The notes below the pieces were generated by a model. It was not told the origin of the DNA and did no database searches. It was given only the letters and a program-made list of their open reading frames with translations. Below, piece by piece: positions 16,550 to 24,962 of a stretch of DNA of 64,000 bases. Positions within the stretch are counted from its first letter, which is position 1. Every line of letters begins with the position of its first letter. Origin of the DNA: Peptostreptococcaceae bacterium oral taxon 113 str. W5053 (GTDB lineage Bacteria > Bacillota > Clostridia > Tissierellales > Peptoniphilaceae); contig KI259812.1 of NCBI GenBank assembly GCA_000467935.1, positions 94,817 through 158,816 of the forward strand, in the 5' to 3' direction. The translations under genes and the position numbers were made by a program.

Positions 16550-18085
16550 TCATTGATTTTTATTAATCTTGTATTTACTTAATTTTCTATATAAAGTCCT
16601 TTTGCTCACGCTGAGTTTTTCGGCTACTTTTTCAACATCGCCGCAAAAGTTGTCATAACATTCTTTAATAGCGTTTTTTTCGGCGTCGTTAACTATTTCC
16701 TCCAAAGTACCGACTTTTGAAGTTAAGTCTTCGTTCTGTATCTTTTTGGGCAAGTGTTCAATACCTATTTTTTTATCATTACACAGGATAACGGCATGTT
16801 CAATGCAATTTTTTAACTCTCTTATATTGCCCGGCCAGTCATAAGCAATAATTTTATTCAAAGCTCTATTTGAGAAGATCAAATTCTTTTTATACTTTTC
16901 GTTATAATAGGTTAAAAAATAATTTAAAAAGAGAATGCTGTCGTGATTTCTTTTTCTTAAAGGAGGTAATTCCAAGACAATTACACTTAATCTATAATAT
17001 AAATCTTCTCTGAATAACCCTTGTTCAATCATCCTTTCCAAATTTTTATTGGTGGCGGAAATAACTCTTACATCAACTTTAATTTTTTTCTGAGAACCTA
17101 TTTTTTCAATCTCTCCGGTTTCTAAAACTCTCAAAATCTTTGCTTGCATGGTTAAGCTCATATCGGCAATTTCATCCAAAAAAATGGTCCCCTTATCCGC
17201 CAATTCAAATTTCCCTAATTTTCCTCCTTTTTGAGAACCCGTGAATGATCCGCCCTCATAGCCGAACAGTTCACTTTCTATTAAATTTTCCGGTATTGCG
17301 GAACAATTCACGGAAACAAAAGATTTATCTTTTCTTAAACTATTTTTATGCACTAATTGACACAGGACATCTTTGCCTGAACCGTTTTCTCCCAATACCA
17401 AAACGGAAGCATCTGTTCTGGCAACATTGACGGCTTTTAGGATAACATTGATGTAATTGGGCGATTTGCCGATGATATTTAATTCCTTCATCTTTTTTTC
17501 AGCATAAAGTTGTCTATTATAATCTTGTGCCATTTTTGACACTCTACTTATTTCATTATTTAATTGAGTTATTTCCGTAACATCTGAAAAAATGGAATAT
17601 GCTCCGGCTAATCTGTTGTCTTTGTAGATAGGATATATCCTTACATCTAAGAATTTTCCTAAGGACTTCACATAGTTATTGTTATTTTTAATTATTTTTC
17701 CCGTTTTCAGAACTTGAATTATTGTAGCATCTTTTTCTATGACTTTAATATTTTTCCCAATGATTGAAGATGGTTTTACGCTCAATATCTTTGAATATTG
17801 ATGATTAACGTAAGATATCTTGCCATCCGCATCGGTGACAATAATTCCTTCGGAGATATTCTCCAATATATCTTCTTTAAATTGAAATAAATTGATGGAT
17901 TGTAAATACCGAATCAAATCTGTTCTTAAATAACCTATGATTTCACTATTGTTTGAAAAATAAAGAATATCTCTGCTTAGAAATTCTTCGGATATATCAT
18001 AAAGACTTGTATTTATATCCAACACAGGTATTTTTTTGTCTATTTTTTTATTATTGATTTTTTTGCAGATATCTTTAATTCTCAT
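16550..18085 (-). CDS. Sigma-54-dependent transcriptional activator with PAS sensor
   Basis: 511 residues. N-terminal 65 residues resemble a CBS-like half (VLDINTSLYDISEEFL ... IIGYLRTD); PAS domain about 70-175 (ILENISEGIIVTDADGKISYVNHQYSKIL); AAA+ domain about 203-440 with Walker A GENGSGKD (232-239), GSFTGS in place of GAFTGA (279-284) and Walker B IFLDEI (301-306); Fis-type HTH at the end (VEKVAEKLSVSKRTLYRKL). It should bind upstream of the atuA operon and open RpoN promoters when its PAS/N-terminal sensor detects a signal. rpoN itself is not in this window. Confidence 0.93.
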   Translation of the reverse strand: MRIKDICKKINNKKIDKKIPVLDINTSLYDISEEFLSRDILYFSNNSEIIGYLRTDLIRYLQSINLFQFKEDILENISEGIIVTDADGKISYVNHQYSKILSVKPSSIIGKNIKVIEKDATIIQVLKTGKIIKNNNNYVKSLGKFLDVRIYPIYKDNRLAGAYSIFSDVTEITQLNNEISRVSKMAQDYNRQLYAEKKMKELNIIGKSPNYINVILKAVNVARTDASVLVLGENGSGKDVLCQLVHKNSLRKDKSFVSVNCSAIPENLIESELFGYEGGSFTGSQKGGKLGKFELADKGTIFLDEIADMSLTMQAKILRVLETGEIEKIGSQKKIKVDVRVISATNKNLERMIEQGLFREDLYYRLSVIVLELPPLRKRNHDSILFLNYFLTYYNEKYKKNLIFSNRALNKIIAYDWPGNIRELKNCIEHAVILCNDKKIGIEHLPKKIQNEDLTSKVGTLEEIVNDAEKNAIKECYDNFCGDVEKVAEKLSVSKRTLYRKLSKYKINKNQ

Positions 18086-18121
18086 AGAGTATCACCTTTG
18101 TAATAATGGGATTGATTGGTT

Positions 18122-18166
18122 TCAACAGTAAACAAAGGAGGTATTGCTTGTCCAGTCCGTTTTCAT
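18122..18166 (-). pseudogene. Truncated pncB start, 14-codon leader frame before the activator gene
   Basis: Within repeat copy B the pncB ribosome site, ATG and seven codons (MKTDWTS) are kept, then the sequence switches to unrelated DNA (NTSFVYC, stop). The frame ends 36 bp before the activator ATG. Transcripts from the duplicated promoter would carry this short translated leader. Confidence 0.8.
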
Positions 18167-18295
18167 ATTCAACCTCCACTTGTATTTATTCTATGCCTTT
18201 ATTATATCCATAAACGGGAGAAACATTCAAAAAACGAGAAAAATAAAAAGAAGTGAAAAATTCAAATTGCAAATTTTCCACTTCTTTTAATCTGT
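18144..18295. repeat. Direct repeat, copy B (152 bp)
   Basis: Matches 11320-11483 base for base apart from a 12-bp deletion between 18240 and 18241. It contains a complete pncB-type promoter reading leftward and the stem-loop. On its right it joins unrelated, phage-like sequence. Confidence 0.97.
18201..18230 (-). promoter_or_regulatory. Duplicated pncB promoter, now upstream of the activator gene
   Basis: Minus strand TTGAAT (18225-18230), 18 bp, TATAAT (18201-18206), identical to the pncB promoter. Only 58 bp of unique DNA lie between the repeat and the activator start, so this is the most obvious promoter for that gene. Confidence 0.65.
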
Positions 18296-18368
18296 ACCCT
18301 TACAAAATCCGTTGCGTTGATTTTCGATGGTTACGGCACTCCTTTAAAAAAATATTTTGTTGCTTTTA

Positions 18369-18602
18369 TTACCTTTTACAATCTTTAAAGAGACTGCTCT
18401 TTCGGATTACTTCATCCAATCCGGTTTCTACGTCAAACCCGAGGAAAGAAGCATTGACAACAAGGCGGTTAATCGTGGTTCTGTGTTGCTCTACTGCTTG
18501 GTATTTCCGTTCGTTGTACTTCTTAACTTCTAATGATGGATTTTGTAAGAGCAAACCCTTTCGGGCTATTACTTTAATACCCTTATTGAATAAAGTTAAA
18601 CG
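18369..18602 (-). pseudogene. Remnant frame, possibly from a phage terminase small subunit (P27-like)
   Basis: 77 codons open on the minus strand without a convincing start. The piece reads KVIARKGLLLQNPSLEVKKYNERK near its beginning in two parts, which recalls the KG-x-x-QNP-x segment of P27-family small terminase subunits, but the match is weak and from memory. A second short frame with AAAGGAG upstream begins after it and is cut by repeat B. The rest of 18296-18630 holds nothing else that I can support. Confidence 0.3.
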
Positions 18603-18630
18603 TTATCGGCAAAATATTTTTTTAAAATTT

Positions 18631-19863
18631 TTACGCCCAATCGCCGTTCATAAAAACGGGGATTTTTTCGCCGGCCCATGTGATGCCTGTGATGGATAAA
18701 TCTTCCGTGCCCACCATAAAGTCTTCGTGAACCAACGCCTCATTGGCACCGGCGGCTTTAATTTCTTCCGGACTCATGTTTTCGCTTCCTTTTAAACAAG
18801 TGGGATAAGCCTGACCGAATGCCAAATGGCAGGAGGCGTTTTCGTCAAAGAGGGTGTTAAAAAAGATTAAATTCCTTTGACTGATGGGAGAATGGAAGGG
18901 AACCAAAGCCACTTCGCCCAAGTAACGTCCGTTGTCGTCAATGGCAAAGATTTCGCCTAAGATTTGTTCTCCTTTTTTTGCACTGTAGCTTTCCACACGT
19001 CCGTCTTTGAAGGTAATTTTAAAATCTTCGATTAAATTGCCGTTAAAGACGAGCGGTTTGGAAGAATAGACCGTACCGTTGACACTGTCTTTTTTGGGCA
19101 GGGTGAAAACTTCTTCCGTAGGCATATTGGCTACGAAATAAATGCCTTTGCGACTGTTGCCCGCGCCGCCCATCCATTGATGTGCTTCGGGCAGTTCAAC
19201 ACTTAAATCCGTACCTTTGGCATTGGTGTATTTTAAATAACGGAAATGTTTTTCATTAAGCCAATTGACCTTTTCCTCCAAAAAGGCAATGTGCTTTCTC
19301 CAAGCTTTGACAGGATCTTCTTCATACATTCTGGTGGATTTAAAAATTTCATCCCAAAGTTTTGATACGGCTTCTTCCTCTCCAAGTTCGGGAAAAATCT
19401 TTTTCGCCCAGTCTTTGCCCGCCGCCGCCACGACACACCAACAATATTCATCGGACATCATAGCGTCGTAATGTTCTTTTAAAGCCAGAGAGGTGGCTTT
19501 GGACTGTGCGCTGACTTTTTTTGTATCGACGGATTTTAAAAGATCCGGGTCTTCCGAAGTGATGCTGATAAACCCGGCATCCCGCTTGTCATATTCTTTA
19601 AATTTTTCCACGGTGGAGGGAGGAATATTTTCAAAGACATGCATGGGGGAGTGGTTATATCTCAGTTTGGACAATTCTCCGTCATTCCAGTTTACAATTA
19701 CTTCTTCGCAACCTTTTCCATAGGCTTCTTCCGCCAAAAGGCGAACAAAGTCCGCATGTTCAACAGCACTTTGAATGACCAAAGGCTTATCCTTTTGTTG
19801 ATTGATGCCGACTTCAATGATTAAACGGGCATATTCTCGCAGTAAATTTTTGAAATCTTTCAT
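18631..19863 (-). CDS. M29 family metallo-aminopeptidase (AmpS/PepS-like)
   Basis: 410 residues. Removes N-terminal residues from peptides with a two-metal centre. The metal-ligand regions of the family are seen in order: LGEVALVP (Glu), NTLFDENASCHLAFGQAYP (His) and ALVHEDFMVG (His-x-Asp region). Start set at ATG 19863 with AAAGGA 8 nt upstream; ATGs at 19872 and 19869 overlap the ribosome site. Stands alone; the gap to the ABC gene (19873-20119) shows no gene. Confidence 0.92.
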   Translation of the reverse strand: MKDFKNLLREYARLIIEVGINQQKDKPLVIQSAVEHADFVRLLAEEAYGKGCEEVIVNWNDGELSKLRYNHSPMHVFENIPPSTVEKFKEYDKRDAGFISITSEDPDLLKSVDTKKVSAQSKATSLALKEHYDAMMSDEYCWCVVAAAGKDWAKKIFPELGEEEAVSKLWDEIFKSTRMYEEDPVKAWRKHIAFLEEKVNWLNEKHFRYLKYTNAKGTDLSVELPEAHQWMGGAGNSRKGIYFVANMPTEEVFTLPKKDSVNGTVYSSKPLVFNGNLIEDFKITFKDGRVESYSAKKGEQILGEIFAIDDNGRYLGEVALVPFHSPISQRNLIFFNTLFDENASCHLAFGQAYPTCLKGSENMSPEEIKAAGANEALVHEDFMVGTEDLSITGITWAGEKIPVFMNGDWA

Positions 19864-20119
19864 AATCATCATCCTTTCCGATTGTTTTCCTATTTATCAT
19901 AATCTTTTTTTCAAAAAATGCAAAGGGATGTTTTTATGACATCATCAAGAGGAAAGGGCAAGCATAATATTTTACATATTCAAAAGATTGAACATTGGAA
20001 TATCAAATAGCTCGTAATCATTGTGCAAGAAAGAAATTTAATAAGGGTTTAAAGAAATGTGGTATTGGTTTAATCAATTATTCTTATTTTCTTTAGCTAA
20101 ACACGCTTTAGAAAAGTGC

Positions 20120-21766
20120 TTAAATCTTTTTCTTTAGCTTTCCGTTTTCCATTTCCCAAAGGGCGTCATATTGACAGAGATTTTCTTCAAATAAACGATG
20201 AGAAATACTGATAATGGTTTTATCGGGGATTTTCAACAATGTATCCTCCAACTTAACAGCCGTTTCATTGTCCAAAGCGGAAAAAATTTCATCCGCCAAA
20301 AGCACGGGAGCATTTTTTAATAACGCCCTTGCAATTGCAATGCGTTGACGTTCACCACCGGATATGGATTTACCCTGTTCGGCAATAAAGTCTTTTTCGT
20401 CTAAATGAGGAATAAATTTGCCAAGTTCCACCATATTTAAGACTCTTTCCATTTCTTCCTGGGAATAATCGGAACGAAAAAGACTTAAATTTTCTCTAAG
20501 CGAGCCTTTAAAGAGAAAGACCTCTTGATGAAGGATGCTGAAAATTTTCTTTATCCCTTCCGAGCTGATATGGCGGTAATCTTTTCCGTCCAAAAGAAGT
20601 TTTCCTTCTTGAGGAGTCAATCTTTTGTAAAGAAGCTTTAATAAGGTGGATTTTCCGCTGCCGGATGCTCCGATAATCAGAATTTTTTCACCCGGATAAA
20701 TTTTCTCGCAGACGGGTTCAAGAGAGAATCTTTTCTCTCCGTCTTCTTCATAATGATAACTTACATTTTGTATTTCTATCGCTTCTCTGAACTCTGCGGG
20801 TATTTCTCCCGTCCGGTTCACATTTTGTTTAAAGATGTTCCGGATTTTTTTGATCACAGCACGAGCCGATTTTATTTCCCCCATGGTTTCCACCAATTGG
20901 TAGACGGGTTGGGTGAGATTGTTGCTTAACTGGATGCAGAGAATAAGATTTCCCACACTTAATTTTTTGATTAAAACCAAGTAAGCTCCCAAAAGAAAGC
21001 CGCCCATAAAGGTGACGGAACCTAAAAACAAGCTTAAGGATTTGCCCAGATAGAGAGAGGCATAATAATTTTTATAAGCTTTACGCAATCGGGATAAGTT
21101 TAATTTTATCCTTTCAAGCAAAGTTCTTTCCATAGAGAAATCGTAAGCCACTTCGTAGCCCATAAAATATTCATTGGCATTCGTGGTAAAATCCGATTTG
21201 CTTTCCATCAAAGTTTCTTTGTAATGATAAATATGAGGATTCGATCGATTGGATAGAAAAATGGAAATTAGGGCAAGGGTAAAAAGAAAAGCTCCCATAT
21301 AGACGGAGATTAAAAAGATGGAAAGGGTTGCAAAAAGAAACAGAAGGATACTTTTGGCAATACGAAAAATTCCCCGAATATAGTCTGTATCCAACATCTC
21401 ACAATCATTGGTCAATACGGATAATTTTTCGCCCAAATCCATCCGATAGAAATCAACCGGTTCTTCTTCCATCAAATGAATAAAAATATCTTTTCTGATG
21501 TCTTGCGTAATTTTTACACTGAAATTACGAAAGCTTGTCTCGTAAAGCCAGCTTACAAAAGGACGAATCAGGAAAAAGACAAGAGCAATAAAAAGAATAT
21601 TTTTATACCCTCCTCGGTCACTTAGTGTTGCCGTATCGATAATGGCACCGAAAATAAACGCCATCAAAATATCCATACCGACTTCCAAAATCAAGGTCAA
21701 AAACACGCCGCATGTATGCCATTTATTTCGATAAAAATGGTCGTAAACAAAATTTTTTCCTTTCAT
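20120..21766 (-). CDS. ABC exporter, fused permease-ATPase
   Basis: 548 residues. Six-helix type IV exporter domain (about 1-300) and ATPase (about 325-548) with Walker A GASGSGKST, Q-loop region LHQEVFLFKGS, signature ISGGERQRIAIARALL and Walker B VLLADEIFSALD. It should work as a homodimer or with an unseen partner and export a lipid, peptide or drug; the substrate cannot be read. Own promoter upstream with two GTTATATAT repeats. Confidence 0.88.
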   Translation of the reverse strand: MKGKNFVYDHFYRNKWHTCGVFLTLILEVGMDILMAFIFGAIIDTATLSDRGGYKNILFIALVFFLIRPFVSWLYETSFRNFSVKITQDIRKDIFIHLMEEEPVDFYRMDLGEKLSVLTNDCEMLDTDYIRGIFRIAKSILLFLFATLSIFLISVYMGAFLFTLALISIFLSNRSNPHIYHYKETLMESKSDFTTNANEYFMGYEVAYDFSMERTLLERIKLNLSRLRKAYKNYYASLYLGKSLSLFLGSVTFMGGFLLGAYLVLIKKLSVGNLILCIQLSNNLTQPVYQLVETMGEIKSARAVIKKIRNIFKQNVNRTGEIPAEFREAIEIQNVSYHYEEDGEKRFSLEPVCEKIYPGEKILIIGASGSGKSTLLKLLYKRLTPQEGKLLLDGKDYRHISSEGIKKIFSILHQEVFLFKGSLRENLSLFRSDYSQEEMERVLNMVELGKFIPHLDEKDFIAEQGKSISGGERQRIAIARALLKNAPVLLADEIFSALDNETAVKLEDTLLKIPDKTIISISHRLFEENLCQYDALWEMENGKLKKKI

Positions 21767-21797
21767 TACATCTCTCCTTTATCATCCGTTATAGGTG

Positions 21798-21849
21798 GTT
21801 ATATATTAATAGTTATATATACATTACATAGAAAATAATTGTTTGTCAA
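21798..21849 (-). promoter_or_regulatory. Promoter and repeat motif upstream of the ABC exporter
   Basis: Minus strand TTGACA (21844-21849), 17-bp spacer, TAATGT (21821-21826). Just downstream of the -10 are two direct copies of GTTATATAT on the plus strand (21798-21806, 21812-21820), a possible operator. The remaining gap to 22098 has only a TATAAT (22005-22010) for the rightward lipoprotein gene. Confidence 0.5.
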
Positions 21850-22098
21850 ATAATGGTTATGGAGAAGAACTTTAAAGGGCGTTTGCAGAGACAATTATTC
21901 CATATTGCTTAAACAAAATGGAAATATAAAGGATAAGAGAAAAATACACGAGAATAATCCGCTTAATTTGTTGAGAGAATCTATTCATTTAAGGCGAAGT
22001 ATATTATAATAAAGAAGTACTCTATGGAGAATGTAGAAAAAAGATGACAGCTTATCTTCATTCCCCTAAATATATTCAATACGGAGGGAAAACAGCAG

Positions 22099-23172
22099 AT
22101 GAAAAGATTGTATCGCATGGGGGCATGGATGTTGGTTGTGTTTCTTCTTTTGACAGCCTGTGCAGGGGGAAGTCCTGCAAGCGAAGAAGAAAAGGCGACT
22201 AGGGAAAACATGACGGAGAAGACCACATCGGAAGCGGCTGAAGAGAAGGAAGAGCCCTATCGTCTTCCGGAGGATTTGGATTTATCCATGTTCCGTATTG
22301 TAAGCTTAAAGGGACCGACCGGTTTCGGGATTGCTCCGTTGACTTATGAGAGCTTTTTAAAGAAACTTTCCTCAAAAGAGCCGGTTCAAGCTTTGGGAAG
22401 TTATCGGGTGTTGGCGCTGCCGGAAGAGGCGGTTTCCGCGATGACCAAAAAGGAAGCGGATTTTGCTTTTGTGCCTGCCAATATGGCGTCTATTCTTTAC
22501 AATAAGACACAAGGTCAGGTTTTGGTTGCGGCGACCAATAATTTGGGTGTACTTTATATGGTGGATAATGACGGCAGTATCAAGTCGTGGGAAGATTTAA
22601 AGGGCAAGACAATTTATACAACGGGTAAAGGGGCTACGCCGGATATCGTTTTAAATCGGCTGTTAAAAGAAAAAGGAATTGACGCCACTGTGGAATTTAA
22701 ATCGGAAGCTTCCGAGATTGCCGGACTTTTGGCAAAAGAGGAGCATGTGGTGGGACTTTTACCGGAACCCTTTGTGACTGTGGCGAAGACGAAGAATGAA
22801 AAGGTCAATGTGGCATTGGATCTGAATAAAACTTGGGAAGAAGTGACGGGCAGTCCGATTGTAACAGGTGTGCTAATCGTGCAAAAAGAATTCGCACAGG
22901 CTCATCCGGAGGAAACCGGAAAGTTTTTGGACGTTTTTGAAGCTTGTGTAAACTGGGTGAACGAAAATCCGAAAGAAGGGGCAAAGGCTATCGGCGCTTT
23001 GGACATTGTACCGGAAACCGTGGCAGAAAAGGCTATCCCCGGATGTCATTTGAAAGTGTATCGCGGGGAAGAATTAAAAGAAGTTTTAGGGAAATATTTG
23101 AGTATTTTGGCGGAAAAAAATCCGGAACAAGTAGGCGGAAAGCTTCCCGCGGAAGATTTTTATTTCAAATAA
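22099..23172 (+). CDS. ABC transporter substrate-binding lipoprotein (NMT1/SsuA-like)
   Basis: 357 residues. Lipoprotein signal LLLTACAGG (Cys about 21), Ser/Glu-rich linker, then a two-lobed binding fold: PTGFGIAPLTYE, FVPANMASILYN, SWEDLKGKTIYTTGKGATPDIVLNRLL and VGLLPEPFVTVA are typical of the NMT1/TauA-like family that binds small organic solutes such as thiamine precursors or sulfonates. The gene starts an importer operon (permease 1 bp later). The substrate is unknown. Confidence 0.88.
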   Translation: MKRLYRMGAWMLVVFLLLTACAGGSPASEEEKATRENMTEKTTSEAAEEKEEPYRLPEDLDLSMFRIVSLKGPTGFGIAPLTYESFLKKLSSKEPVQALGSYRVLALPEEAVSAMTKKEADFAFVPANMASILYNKTQGQVLVAATNNLGVLYMVDNDGSIKSWEDLKGKTIYTTGKGATPDIVLNRLLKEKGIDATVEFKSEASEIAGLLAKEEHVVGLLPEPFVTVAKTKNEKVNVALDLNKTWEEVTGSPIVTGVLIVQKEFAQAHPEETGKFLDVFEACVNWVNENPKEGAKAIGALDIVPETVAEKAIPGCHLKVYRGEELKEVLGKYLSILAEKNPEQVGGKLPAEDFYFK

Positions 23173-23173
23173 A

Positions 23174-23923
23174 ATGAATGGAAATTACAGAAAGTGGGGA
23201 GCCATCGTCTTATGGCTCCTCATCTGGCATTTAGGAGCTTTAGCTGCGGCTAACTCTCTTTTGCTTCCGAGAGTGGATGAAGTTTTTCGCGCCTTGCTTT
23301 TCATTTTGGGAGACGGGCAAAATAGAGTTCGTATTGCAAATACGGTGTTTCATATTTTTTGCGGATTCGGCTTGGCTTTTATTTTGGGAATCGGATTTGG
23401 ATTTTTATCCTATTTTCATGTTTGGCTAAAGGATGTGTTGAATATTCCGGTAAGTTTTTTAAAATCCGTGCCGATAGTCAGCTTGGTTATATTGCTTCTT
23501 TTATATTTCGGTTCGGAAATTTTGCCGCTTTTTATTGTTTTGTCCATGGTGTTTCCTCAGATATACACGGCAACTTTGGAAGGGCTCTTGAAAACGGATA
23601 AAAACAGATTGGAGATGGCACGGATTTACGGCATGAAACGAAAAGATGTATTACGGCATATTTATTTTCACGATTTGCTGAATTATTTGAGGATAAATAC
23701 GAAAATCTCCATCGGCTTTGCATGGAAAGCGGGTGTTGCGGCAGAGGTAATCGCTCTTTCAAAGATAAGTATGGGAGAGGCTTTGTATTTTTCCAAAATT
23801 TACTTAAACACAGCGGATTTATTTGCCTGGACGGTTTTGATTTTATGTTTGTCTAAAGGGTTTGAAAAGGTGAGTATGTGTCTGTTGGGAGGCTTTCGTC
23901 ATGGAAATACGTCATCTTTATAA
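23174..23923 (+). CDS. ABC transporter permease (SsuC/TauC-like)
   Basis: 249 residues, about six membrane helices. The EAA loop is present (YTATLEGLLKTDKNRLEMARIYGMKRKDVLRHIYFHDLLNYL) and GFAWKAGVAAEVIALSKISMGEALYFSK follows, typical of the nitrate/sulfonate/taurine branch. Its ATG lies one base after the binding-protein stop; there is no strong ribosome site of its own, so coupling is likely. It overlaps the ATPase gene by 23 nt. Confidence 0.88.
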   Translation: MNGNYRKWGAIVLWLLIWHLGALAAANSLLLPRVDEVFRALLFILGDGQNRVRIANTVFHIFCGFGLAFILGIGFGFLSYFHVWLKDVLNIPVSFLKSVPIVSLVILLLLYFGSEILPLFIVLSMVFPQIYTATLEGLLKTDKNRLEMARIYGMKRKDVLRHIYFHDLLNYLRINTKISIGFAWKAGVAAEVIALSKISMGEALYFSKIYLNTADLFAWTVLILCLSKGFEKVSMCLLGGFRHGNTSSL

Positions 23924-24446
23924 ATCCTTTGGAGAGAAAGTTATATTTCAGGATTTTTCCGTTGTTTTGCCGGAAGGAAAGTTCATCGCTTTGATGGGTG
24001 CTTCCGGTGCGGGAAAAACAACCCTTCTAAGAATGTTATCAGGTCTGGAGGGTTATGAGGGGGAGATTTTTGTTCCGAAGAAAAAAGCGATTGTGTTTCA
24101 AGAGTCGGTTTTCTTGGAGCATTTAACTCTTCGTAAAAATTTATCTTTAGTGGGCATCAAAGATTATGAAAAAGCGGCAGAACAATTGGGTTTGGGAAAA
24201 GATTTGGATACTTTGCTCAAGAATTTCAGCGGAGGGATGCGTAGGCGGGCATCCATTCTCCGATTGGTCTTGTCGGAAAAAGAACTTTTCATTTTGGATG
24301 AGCCCTTTAAAGAATTGGATCAGGAAAACTATGAGAAAACATTAAATTTTGTGAAAGATTCTCTTGACGGAAAATCAGTGATATTTTCGACACATCGAGA
24401 GAGCGAAGCGGAATTTTTTGAGGCAAAAAAAATTGTTTTGAGGTGA
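23901..24446 (+). CDS. Short ABC transporter ATPase
   Basis: 181 residues, against about 240-260 in SsuB/TauB relatives. Walker A GASGAGKTT (about 33-41), Q-loop VFQESVFLEHLT, signature NFSGGMRRRASILR, Walker B LFILDEPFKELD and H-loop FSTHRESEAEFF are all present, so it should hydrolyse ATP. Only the C-terminal extension beyond the H-loop and part of the helical region are missing. GGGAGG precedes its ATG inside the permease gene. The hydrogenase genes begin 12 bp after its stop. Confidence 0.9.
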   Translation: MEIRHLYKSFGEKVIFQDFSVVLPEGKFIALMGASGAGKTTLLRMLSGLEGYEGEIFVPKKKAIVFQESVFLEHLTLRKNLSLVGIKDYEKAAEQLGLGKDLDTLLKNFSGGMRRRASILRLVLSEKELFILDEPFKELDQENYEKTLNFVKDSLDGKSVIFSTHRESEAEFFEAKKIVLR

Positions 24447-24458
24447 AGGAGGTTAAGG

Positions 24459-24962
24459 ATGGCTTTTGAATTTGATGTAGAAGCGCATAAAGAGGAAATT
24501 GAAGAGTTCAAAAAAGTAGTCCGAAGACACAAAAAGAGTAGAAACGGAATTCTTCCGGTATTGCAGGATGCACAAAATCGTTTCGGTTATATTCCGGAAG
24601 CGATTGTAGACTTAATGGCTTACGAAATGGAATTGTTTTCTTCCTATATTTACGAAGTGGCAACTTTCTATTCTCAATTTACATTTATCCCGAAGGGAAA
24701 GATCCGCATCAGTGTATGCACGGGAACCGCCTGCTATGTAAAAGGGGCGAATGAAATCATGAACGAATTTTGTCATTTACTGAACTTAAAGCCCGGTGAA
24801 ACCGGCAGCGATGGAAATTATTCCATTCAAGGCGTGCGTTGTATCGGCGCTTGCGGTTTGGCTCCGGTGGTGGTTATCAACAATGATATTCACGGCAATG
24901 TGAAAGCATCCGAAGTGGAAGCGCTTCTCAAGGAGTATCCTGTTGAGGAGGTAAAAGCATGA
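24459..24962 (+). CDS. NuoE-like [2Fe-2S] subunit of [FeFe] hydrogenase (HydC/HndA)
   Basis: 167 residues. Thioredoxin-like ferredoxin with CTGTACYVKGA and CIGACGLAPVVVIN supplying the four Cys ligands (C-x4-C ... C-x3-C), and the usual N-terminal helical bundle (GILPVLQDAQNRFGYIPE). It passes electrons between the flavin subunit and other centres in NAD(P)-linked hydrogenases. Strong AAGGAGG site. The stop overlaps the next start by 4 nt. Confidence 0.93.
   Translation: MAFEFDVEAHKEEIEEFKKVVRRHKKSRNGILPVLQDAQNRFGYIPEAIVDLMAYEMELFSSYIYEVATFYSQFTFIPKGKIRISVCTGTACYVKGANEIMNEFCHLLNLKPGETGSDGNYSIQGVRCIGACGLAPVVVINNDIHGNVKASEVEALLKEYPVEEVKA

Larger units (their letters stand above)
11484..18143. 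other. 6.66-kb genomic island between direct repeats (HMG-CoA reductase/AtuA/TctA-like operon and activator)
   Basis: The segment between the two repeat copies carries six genes, all on the minus strand: TctA-like permease, small membrane protein, class II HMG-CoA reductase, AtuA-like small protein, AtuA, and a sigma-54 activator. No integrase, transposase or short target repeat is visible in it. The genes are more AT-rich in their codons than the pncB operon. The structure (unique cargo between duplicated host sequence) is what single-crossover insertion of a circular molecule carrying the pncB 5' region would leave. Confidence 0.8.

Noticed and set aside
11484..18143. Island as a transposon or integrative element
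   Set aside because: No transposase, integrase, terminal inverted repeats or short target duplication; the flanking repeats are host pncB sequence.
18253..18699. 148-codon plus-strand open frame
   Set aside because: It starts in repeat B, is antisense to the phage-like remnant and aminopeptidase end, and has no ribosome site or recognisable sequence.
22944..23177. 77-codon frame at the end of the binding-protein gene
   Set aside because: Arg/Gly-rich shadow in another phase with no ribosome site.
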